Part shown: positions 14,493 through 20,582 of the stretch, piece after piece
Numbering within the stretch: the first letter of the stretch is position 1
Layout of the letters: each line of letters opens with the position of its first letter
Source: UBA3071 sp965369635
Lineage (GTDB): Bacteria; Chloroflexota; Anaerolineae; UBA3071
Reading direction: 5' to 3'
Assembly (NCBI GenBank): GCA_965369635.1
Contig: CBDURC010000017.1
Coordinates: 1-23,480, forward strand
Length of the DNA stretch: 23,480 nt
Program-made: the position numbers and the translations under genes
Notes under the pieces: model-generated
The model's database searches: none
What the model was told of the DNA's origin: nothing
What the model saw: only the letters and a program-made list of their open reading frames with translations

Positions 14493-14951
14493 GTGATCCC
14501 GGCCTACAACGAGGATCGCTATCTGGGCCGCTGCCTGCAAGGCCTGCGTGGCCAGAGCTGTCCGGCGTTGCGGTTCGAGATCATCGTAGTGGATAATGGT
14601 AGCAGCGACGGTACGGCGGAGATCGCCCGCCGCTTCGTGGGCCGGGTGATCTCCGAGCCGCGCAAGGGGGTCGCCCGCGCCCGGCAGATTGGCTTCGAGG
14701 CAGCGCGGGGTGAGGTCATCGCCAGCACCAACGCCGACACCCAGGTGCCGCCCCGTTGGGTGGCGCGCATCACCGCTCACTTCCAGGGCTACCTGGCTGT
14801 GGACGGCGTATATGACCCGGTGCACTGGAGGGAGTGGGGTGTTCGTTTGGTCACGGCCGACATGGTCACAGAATTCATCCACAATGCAACAAGCAGCTTG
14901 AGCCAATTCGAACAGGAGCGCAGTCTACCGCTTTCGTGTTGGCATCCTTGA
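14493..14951 (+). pseudogene. Truncated family-2 glycosyltransferase
   Basis: A 152-codon fragment with an unmistakable GT-A start: (VSIV)IPAYNEDRYLGRCLQGLRGQ, FEIIVVDNGSSDGTAEIARRF, EPRKGVARARQIGFEAARGEVIASTNADT (the DxD-like metal site) and PPRWVARITAHF. Family members have 220-350 residues; here similarity fades after about residue 115, and the frame ends as it enters an inverted-repeat element (14934-15053). The N-terminus is also unusual: GTG 14493 starts mid-way through the first strand, and no start with a good ribosome binding site exists before it, although the frame is open back to 14448. The acceptor-binding half and any membrane segments are missing, so activity is unlikely. It probably once transferred a sugar from a nucleotide sugar to a lipid or polysaccharide. 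Confidence 0.75.
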
Positions 14952-15053
14952 TCTACCGCTGAGCACGCAGAGCCCGCAGAGATTCCATTGGTTTTCTCAG
15001 CGTGCTCGGCGGTCTCTGCGGTGAAAAAGCGAGCAGAACTCGCACCAACACGA
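14934..15053. repeat. Inverted-repeat element after the truncated glycosyltransferase
   Basis: The ends are perfect 9-bp inverted repeats (TCGTGTTGG at 14934-14942, CCAACACGA at 15045-15053). Inside, 14955-14981 and 14996-15022 form a 27-bp inverted pair with 21 matches around a 14-nt loop. The units (ACCGC-GAG--CGC-GAGC) resemble the CACCGCAGAG-type degenerate repeats common in Chloroflexota intergenic DNA. There is no coding capacity, so it is MITE-like or REP-like. Confidence 0.6.
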
Positions 15054-15093
15054 TTGGGGGACACCATCAACAGGTAATAGAGGAGAAAAGAGC

Positions 15094-16623
15094 ATGAGGA
15101 AGGTCATCACTACCATCATCATCTTGGCTGTGGTCGCGGGGTTGAGCTTCGTGGGCTACCAAGCCTTCGCTGGCAGAGAGTCAGCCCCCTCCGCCGAACT
15201 GGAAACGGTTCCCGTCGAGCGGGGGGCCATTGTGGCCACCGTGAATGCCTCGGGCTCCATTGTCCCTAGAACCAAAGTTACCCTGTCCTTCAAGATGCCG
15301 GGCCGGGTAGCGGAGATAGCGGTGGAGAAGGGAGATCAAGTTAAGGCCGGGGAGGTCATGGCCAAGCTGGAGACTACCGATCTAGAGCTTGCAGTAGATC
15401 AGGCCGAAGCCGCCCTGGCCATGAGCGAGGCGCAATTGGAGAGGACCAGAAAGGGCGCTCGGCCTGAGGACCTGGCCGTCGCCGAGGCTGTCCTGGCCGG
15501 CGCTCAGGCCAGTTACCGGCGAGTGGCCGCCGGCCCTAGCGCCGAGGACCTGGCAGCAGCAGAGGCCGGCCTGGCCAGCGCCCGGACTAACTACGCCAAG
15601 GTGCTGGCCGGCCCTAACGAAGACGAGATCACCATGGCCAAGGCCAGCGTGAAGCAAGCTGACGCGGCGCTTCGGCAGGCCCAGGCGGCCTACGACAAGG
15701 TCGCTGGTTCTCCTCACGTCTGGGCCATGCCCCAATCGCTGCAACTGGAGAGCGCCACCATTGCCCACGAGCAAGCCCAGGCCAGTTACAACTTGACGGT
15801 GAACGTCACCGACCGCGCGGTGAAGGGTGCAGCGGCACAAGTGGCCCAGGCCGAAGCTCAATTGGCGAGGCTTTCCAGGAGCCCCACCCCGGAGGAGTTA
15901 GCCATCGCCCAGGCGCAGGTGGATCAGGCTCAGGCCACGCTGGATAAGATCAGGGCCGGCGCCACTCCCGAGGAGCTGGCTATCGCCCAGGCCCAGGTGG
16001 ATCAGGCCCAAGTGGCCGTGGAATTGGCACGCTCGCGGCTGGAGAACACCCGCCTGCTCGCCCCCTTCGCCGGCACCGTGGCCCACATCGGCGCTGAGAT
16101 GGGCGAGTTGGTATCCTCCGCTATCCCCATGGTTGTCCTTGTTGACCTCTCGGACTACCACATTGACATCAGAGTTGACGAGACCGACATTGGCCTCATC
16201 GAGGTGGGCCAGGAGGCGGAGATCACCCTCGACGCCTTCCCCGACGTTGAGCTTTCGGGGCAGGTGGCGACGATCGACCCCGCGGGCGCGATGATCCTGG
16301 GGATAGTCAGCTACGGGGTGACCGTGGAGATCTCGTCAGCGGACATCCCCTTCAAGCCGGACATGACCGCCAACGTTGACATCGTGGTGGAGAGCAAGGA
16401 GGGTGTCCTATTGGTGCCCAACCGAGCCGTTGGACGCGACCGAGAGGGAAAGTACGTTGAGGTTCTCATCGCAGGCCAGCCACGGCAGGTGTACATCGAA
16501 ACAGGCCTGAGCAATGGGACCTTCAGCGAGGTGGTCGCCGGCTTGAAGGAGGGCCAGCGGGTGATCATAAAGACCCAGCAACAACGCATCCGCGAGGAGA
16601 TGATGGAGATGATAGGACCATGA
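15094..16623 (+). CDS. HlyD/MacA-type periplasmic adaptor (membrane fusion protein)
   Basis: A 509-residue adaptor for an ABC exporter. An N-terminal membrane anchor (residues 4-25) is followed by a lipoyl-like half (GRVAEIAVEKGDQVKAGEVMAKLET), then a long Ala/Gln-rich coiled-coil hairpin (about 95-318) made of 26-residue repeats, the second lipoyl half (RLLAPFAGTVAHIGAEMGELV), and a beta-barrel and membrane-proximal region (VDLSDYHIDIRVDETDIGLIEVGQ; VPNRAVGRDREGKYVEV). GGAGAAAAGAG precedes the ATG. Its TGA overlaps the ATG of the ATPase gene (ATGA), so the three exporter genes are coupled. The exported substrate is unknown; relatives export macrolides, peptides or lipids. In a lineage thought to lack an LPS outer membrane, the adaptor may work on the outside of the cell membrane. 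Confidence 0.9.
   Translation: MRKVITTIIILAVVAGLSFVGYQAFAGRESAPSAELETVPVERGAIVATVNASGSIVPRTKVTLSFKMPGRVAEIAVEKGDQVKAGEVMAKLETTDLELAVDQAEAALAMSEAQLERTRKGARPEDLAVAEAVLAGAQASYRRVAAGPSAEDLAAAEAGLASARTNYAKVLAGPNEDEITMAKASVKQADAALRQAQAAYDKVAGSPHVWAMPQSLQLESATIAHEQAQASYNLTVNVTDRAVKGAAAQVAQAEAQLARLSRSPTPEELAIAQAQVDQAQATLDKIRAGATPEELAIAQAQVDQAQVAVELARSRLENTRLLAPFAGTVAHIGAEMGELVSSAIPMVVLVDLSDYHIDIRVDETDIGLIEVGQEAEITLDAFPDVELSGQVATIDPAGAMILGIVSYGVTVEISSADIPFKPDMTANVDIVVESKEGVLLVPNRAVGRDREGKYVEVLIAGQPRQVYIETGLSNGTFSEVVAGLKEGQRVIIKTQQQRIREEMMEMIGP
15451..16032 (+). repeat. 26-residue tandem repeats in the adaptor coiled coil
   Basis: Residues 121-146, 147-172 and a variant at 173-205, then 263-288 and 289-314, share the plan G-x-x-P/A-E-(D/E)-L-A-x-A-(E/Q)-A-x-(L/V)-x-x-A-Q. 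The last two copies are nearly identical at DNA level (15892-16030, period 78 bp), which points to recent internal duplication. Confidence 0.75.
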
Positions 16624-17333
16624 TCCAGATCAGCGACATGACCAAGGTCTACAGGATGGGCGAGGTTGACGTGCACGCCCTGCGAGGGGTCTCATTGGAG
16701 ATCGGGAAGGGCGAGCTCGTCTCCATCATGGGCCCTTCGGGCTCGGGCAAGACGACCCTGATGAACATCATCGGCTGCCTCGACCAGCCCACTGCGGGGT
16801 CGTACTTCTTGGAGGGCACTGACGTCGGCCAGCTCAGCGACGACCAGTTGGCCGAGATTCGCAATCGCTAGATCGGCTTCGTTTTCCAGACCTTCAACCT
16901 CCTGGCGCGTACCACGGCTTTGGATAACGTGGAACTGCCGCTCATCTACGCCGGCGTCTCGAGCCGCAGGAAGCGGGCGCTTGAGGCTCTGGAGGCGGTG
17001 GGGATGGCCCCTCGCGCTCGCCACCGTCCTAATGAGCTTTCGGGGGGTGAGCAGCAGCGGGTGGCCATCGCCCGTGCCCTGGTCAACGAGCCGGCCATCA
17101 TCCTGGCCGACGAGCCCACGGGTAACCTCGACACCAAAGCAGGCGAGGAGGTGATGGCCATCTTCCAGAGGCTCAACCACGAGCGGGGAATCACGATCAT
17201 CCTGGTCACCCACGAGCCCGATCTGGCCCATCACACCCGACGTATCGTTCGCCTCCGCGATGGTCTGGTCGAGCGAGAGGAGAAAGTGGCGCAGCCTCTC
17301 ATAGCTGAGGAAGTGCTGGCCACATTAACGTAG
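16620..17333 (+). pseudogene. MacB-type ABC transporter ATPase interrupted by one in-frame amber codon
   Basis: The frame encodes a complete exporter ATPase of about 237 residues except for TAG at 16869-16871 (codon 84). Walker A is GPSGSGKTT (38-46), the Q-loop FVFQTFNLL comes just after the stop, the signature is LSGGEQQRVAIARAL, Walker B is IILADEPTGNLD and the H-loop ILVTHEP. The residue expected at codon 84 in IRNR-x-IGFVFQ is usually Lys, His or Tyr, and AAG or TAC would each be one base from TAG. No other lesion is present and codon style is unchanged on both sides, so the stop is recent, a sequencing error, or suppressed. An internal TTG 16920 could start only a fragment lacking Walker A. 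Neighbours are the adaptor (4-bp overlap) and the permease (66 bp on). Confidence 0.85.
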
Positions 17334-17357
17334 CGGCGGACGGCCCTGTTCGCCAGA

Positions 17358-17379
17358 TGGCCGACACAGAGGTCGGCCG
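17358..17379 (+). promoter_or_regulatory. Intercistronic stem-loop between ATPase and permease genes
   Basis: GGCCGAC (17359-17365) and GTCGGCC (17372-17378) form a perfect 7-bp stem with a 6-nt loop, extendable by a U-G pair. There is no T-run after it, so it is not a terminator; the permease ribosome binding site (GGAGG, 17390-17394) follows closely. It may act in mRNA processing or in setting the ATPase to permease ratio; this is inference. Confidence 0.45.
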
Positions 17380-17399
17380 CTACACTCTGGAGGTTACCC

Positions 17400-18653
17400 A
17401 TGAATATCATCGAGAGCATTCGCGTTGCCCTACGGGCCCTCTGGGCCAACAAGATGCGCGCCGCCTTGACCATGCTGGGCATCATCATCGGCGTGGGGGC
17501 GGTGATCGCGCTCTTGTCCATAGGCCAGGGGGCGCAGGCAGCCATCGCCGACCAGATAAGGGGCTTCGGCTCTAACCTGATCCTGGTCATGCCAGGGAAG
17601 ATCTCTGAAGTCTCCACCATGTTGGCGTCGCTGAGCGGTGCATCCACCCTCACTATAGAGGACGCTGAGGCCATCGCCGACCCCGCTAACTGCCCCGACG
17701 TGCTAGCCGTAGCGCCGGAGTTCACTTCCAATGCCCAGGTCATCTACAGCGGGGAGAGTATCAATACCCTCCTCACCGGCACGACTGCGGATTACCCCTT
17801 CGTGAGCAAGTTCTATCCCCTGGAGGGGGAGTTCTTCGATGACTATCACCTGCAGACTACCTCGCGGATAGCCGTGCTGGGTGCCAAGGCAGCGAGCGAT
17901 CTCTTTGGCGAGGAAAGCCCCCTGGGGCGCACGGTCAAGATCAATCGCATCCCCTTCCGTGTTATTGGGGTGATGGAAGAAAAGGGAGGAGCGGAGATGG
18001 GTGGGGCCCTCCGGGACGGCCGCGTCTTCGTCCCCATCACTACCGCCCAGACCAAGCTCTTCGCGGGGAGGGCCATCTCAGGGGGTGGCCGGAGCGTCTC
18101 CATGATCAACGTCTCGGCCGTCGAAGAGGACCGAGTTGAGGCGGCCATCGAAGAGATCATCGTGCTCCTGCGCGAGCGCCACGACATCCGCGATCAGGAC
18201 GAAGACTTCTCGGTGATCAGTCAGAAGGGTGTCCTGGGAATCATGGATCAGATCACCAACATCTTTACCTTTTTCCTGGGGGCCATTGCTGCCATCTCCC
18301 TCCTGGTGGGTGGCATCGGCATCATGAACATCATGCTGGTCTCGGTCACCGAGAGGACGCGGGAGATTGGCCTCAGAAAGGCGGTGGGGGCCAAGTGGCG
18401 CGACATCCTGATGCAATTCCTGGCCGAGGCGGTGACCTTGAGCATAGCGGGAGGGTTGTTAGGCATCCTCTTCGGGGTCGGGGTCGCCGCCCTGGCAAAC
18501 GAAATTGGCAAGCCCTTCACCATGGCCATCGTCTCGCCACAGTCGGTGCTCTTGGCCGTGGGCTTCTCGGTGGCGGTCGGGTTGTTCTTCGGCATTTACC
18601 CGGCCACGAGAGCGGCGGCCCTAAACCCCATTGATGCCCTGCGGTATGAGTAG
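17400..18653 (+). CDS. MacB-type ABC transporter permease
   Basis: A 417-residue permease with the MacB/FtsX layout: transmembrane helix 1 at about 22-43 (LTMLGIIIGVGAVIALLSIG), a large extracytoplasmic MacB_PCD domain (about 45-275), then three C-terminal helices (NIFTFFLGAIAAISLLVGGIGIMNIMLVSV; ILMQFLAEAVTLSIAGGLLGILFGVGVAAL; SVLLAVGFSVAVGLFFGIYPATRAA). The TERTREIGLRKAVGA segment between helices and the C-terminal PIDALRYE are family hallmarks. Such permeases work by mechanotransmission rather than classic alternating access, with the ATPase and adaptor encoded upstream. GGAGG lies six bases before the ATG. If the upstream amber codon is real and not suppressed, this pump would lack its motor unless another ATPase substitutes. 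Confidence 0.92.
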   Translation: MNIIESIRVALRALWANKMRAALTMLGIIIGVGAVIALLSIGQGAQAAIADQIRGFGSNLILVMPGKISEVSTMLASLSGASTLTIEDAEAIADPANCPDVLAVAPEFTSNAQVIYSGESINTLLTGTTADYPFVSKFYPLEGEFFDDYHLQTTSRIAVLGAKAASDLFGEESPLGRTVKINRIPFRVIGVMEEKGGAEMGGALRDGRVFVPITTAQTKLFAGRAISGGGRSVSMINVSAVEEDRVEAAIEEIIVLLRERHDIRDQDEDFSVISQKGVLGIMDQITNIFTFFLGAIAAISLLVGGIGIMNIMLVSVTERTREIGLRKAVGAKWRDILMQFLAEAVTLSIAGGLLGILFGVGVAALANEIGKPFTMAIVSPQSVLLAVGFSVAVGLFFGIYPATRAAALNPIDALRYE

Positions 18654-18677
18654 GTCAACAGTCAAGGAGCATAGCTG

Positions 18678-19322
18678 ATGAAAGTCCGTTGGCTGGGTCA
18701 CTCGTGTATCGAGATACTGGGCCAGAGCCACGTCCTGATTGATCCCGACTACCAGCGAGAGCCGCTGCCGAAGGTGAAGTACATCTTCATTACCCACGGC
18801 CACGAAGATCACCTCGGCCGGGTAGGGGAGTTGACGAGCGGCGTCGTGCTGGCCTCGCTGGACGTATGCCGGATCGCCCGAGGCGAGGGAGTGCCGGTCA
18901 AACGGTTGTCTGCTGTCCAGCCAGGCGATGTGGTGGACAATGTCCGAGTCCTGCCGGGTTACAGTGCGGTGGGCCGCTTCACGGAGTTGTGGGCCCGGCT
19001 GTTTGGACGGCGGCACCGGCTGCCTGGCGGTACCCCTCTGTCCTTTCTGGTGGAGGATGATCTCAGCCTGCTGCACATCGGCGATGCCTACCGCTGCCCC
19101 ATGGCCATGGCGACTGACATCCTCTGCCTGCCCTGGCGGCGGGTGCCCTTCGGGAACGAACGTTTCCAGCGGAGGCTGATCGGGCTGACCCATTCTCTCG
19201 CACCCCGTTACGTGATCCCCATCCACCACGACATCCCGCCTTGGGAGGCGGACCCCGAGTTGCTGCGGGGACGGGTCGGCGGAGAGGTAGTGGTGCCGGT
19301 CGAGTGGACCGAGTTCAAGTGA
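18678..19322 (+). CDS. MBL-fold metal-dependent hydrolase (UlaG-like)
   Basis: A 214-residue metallo-beta-lactamase-fold protein starting MKVRWLGHSCIEI, as in the UlaG/YtnP-like subgroup. The metal-binding motif THGHEDH is at residues 39-45 (His40, His42, Asp44, His45), with LHIGDA near 131-136 and a terminal PIHHD. It lacks a substrate-specific extra domain, so specificity is unknown; relatives hydrolyse phosphodiesters, lactones or L-ascorbate 6-phosphate. It begins 24 bp after the permease stop, with AAGGAG upstream, and could be the last gene of the exporter operon. That link is positional only. Confidence 0.88.
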   Translation: MKVRWLGHSCIEILGQSHVLIDPDYQREPLPKVKYIFITHGHEDHLGRVGELTSGVVLASLDVCRIARGEGVPVKRLSAVQPGDVVDNVRVLPGYSAVGRFTELWARLFGRRHRLPGGTPLSFLVEDDLSLLHIGDAYRCPMAMATDILCLPWRRVPFGNERFQRRLIGLTHSLAPRYVIPIHHDIPPWEADPELLRGRVGGEVVVPVEWTEFK

Positions 19323-19339
19323 TATGTTGCCAGAAATAC

Positions 19340-19362
19340 CATCCCCGCACGCGAGGGGACAT
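19340..19362. repeat. Orphan palindrome resembling a type I-E CRISPR repeat
   Basis: CATCCCCGCACGCGAGGGGACA has CCCC and GGGG arms around a short G+C core and a sequence very like the reverse complement of I-E-type repeats. No second copy lies within reach and no cas gene is in the window, so no array is called. It could also be an attenuating hairpin after the MBL gene. Confidence 0.35.
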
Positions 19363-19439
19363 TCTTCACTCGCTGCTCCCGCGGCCTGCGACAAGGGTGA
19401 GGTCCTGTCATATCAGGGGAAACCAGATGAGCGAAAACA

Positions 19440-20279
19440 ATGCCATCGTGTGACAAAGTCGGTTTGGCCCTCAGCGGCGGCGGGGCGCGAGGGCTGGCTC
19501 ACATCGGCGTGCTGAGAGTGTTGGAGCGCGAAGGCATCCCTGTGGACTTCCTGGCCGGCACCAGCATGGGGGGTCTCATCGCCGCGGCCTACGCGGCCGG
19601 CCTGGACCCTGACTTCCTGGAACAGGAGGCGCTGCGCATGGCCAGCGTGCGCCGTCTGCTGGCCCTGGCCGACCCCTCGCTGCCACGGCGCGGCCTCTTT
19701 GAGGGCCAGAAGGTGCGCCAGTACCTTGCCAGGCATCTGGGTGAGCGCACCTTCGCCGACCTGCGCATCCCGCTGACGCTGGTGGCCGTGGATCTGAACA
19801 GCGGCCGCGAGGTGTACCTACATCAGGGCCCGGTGGTAGAGGCCGTGCGGGCCACCATCGCCCTGCCAGGCGTTTTCACGCCCGTGGAGTGGGACGGGCA
19901 GTTGCTCGTGGACGGAGGACTGCTCGACAACCTCCCCGCCGCCGCCGTGCGTCACATGGGGGCCGACGTGGTTTTCGCCGTGGACGTTTCCTCCGATGAA
20001 CAGGTCATATCCCACCTGGCTCAGGCGTTGCACCGCCGTCGTTACGTTCCCAACGGGCTGGCGGATACCGTCGAGGTGCTGTGGCGTTCGGTTGCCGTGA
20101 TGATGGCCGAGATCAGCCGTCGCCAGTTGGCCGAGGCGCACCCGGAGGTTATCGTCCGCCCCGCCATCCCGCCGCAGGTGACCATGCTCACCGGCTTCCC
20201 CCACGCCGCGGAGATCATCGCCGCCGGTGAACAGGCCGCTACGGAAGCGCTTCCGCATATCCGCCAGGCGGTCCATTGA
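19440..20279 (+). CDS. Patatin-like phospholipase
   Basis: A 279-residue lipid acyl hydrolase of the RssA/YchK type. The oxyanion loop is SGGGARG (12-18), the nucleophile elbow GTSMGG (Ser42), and the catalytic Asp is in DGG (Asp158). No signal peptide is present, so it acts in the cytoplasm, likely on membrane phospholipids. Start choice is uncertain: ATG 19440 has only a weak ribosome binding site, while ATG 19427 has AGGGG at good spacing but reads only MSENNAIV and stops at 19453. Dropping one T near 19450 would join that peptide to DKVGLALSGGGARG, so either a short leader ORF or a one-base frameshift is present. The catalytic domain is intact in either case. It follows the MBL gene after 117 bp. 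Confidence 0.9.
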   Translation: MPSCDKVGLALSGGGARGLAHIGVLRVLEREGIPVDFLAGTSMGGLIAAAYAAGLDPDFLEQEALRMASVRRLLALADPSLPRRGLFEGQKVRQYLARHLGERTFADLRIPLTLVAVDLNSGREVYLHQGPVVEAVRATIALPGVFTPVEWDGQLLVDGGLLDNLPAAAVRHMGADVVFAVDVSSDEQVISHLAQALHRRRYVPNGLADTVEVLWRSVAVMMAEISRRQLAEAHPEVIVRPAIPPQVTMLTGFPHAAEIIAAGEQAATEALPHIRQAVH

Positions 20280-20375
20280 GCGCTGAGGAGACGTGGTCGC
20301 CATACCGCAGCCCAGTTGGCCACAGGCATGCTGCTCTCGGCGCTGCTCTACGGACTGGGTTTCGCCGCTCTCTGA
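20280..20375 (+). other. Open frame after the patatin stop encoding a short hydrophobic peptide
   Basis: Immediately after the patatin TGA the same frame stays open for 31 codons. From TTG 20316 or ATG 20328 it encodes a hydrophobic segment, MLLSALLYGLGFAAL, then stops. It could be a small membrane peptide gene, a C-terminal anchor reached only by readthrough, or chance. No good ribosome binding site is seen before TTG or ATG. The remaining bases of this 303-bp gap (20376-20500) hold no gene I can support. Confidence 0.25.
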
Positions 20376-20500
20376 ACCGACTGTCCGGCCCTCGACATTC
20401 GCAGGGTAGCGGGGAAGGGCCCTGACGGAGGGTGATCCAGGGGCGTCTCCATTGGCGAGACTTCGCCGAGGGGCCGCCCCTGGTCTTGTCTCCAGAGCAC

Positions 20501-20529
20501 TTGTGTGGCTGCCCAACCTATGCTATACT
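20501..20529 (+). promoter_or_regulatory. Promoter of the AarF/UbiB gene
   Basis: TTGTGT (20501-20506), a 17-bp spacer and TATACT (20524-20529) preceded by TGC, an extended -10. Initiation near 20536 leaves a leader of 30-50 nt before the candidate start codons. Confidence 0.65.
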
Positions 20530-20582
20530 CGCCCCGTCGCATGGTCTCTGTTTCCAGGATCTGAAGACATGAGTATGAAGAC

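Noticed and set aside
19337..19365. CRISPR array
   Set aside because: Only one repeat-like palindrome; no second copy within 100 bp and no cas genes, so it is listed only as an orphan palindrome.
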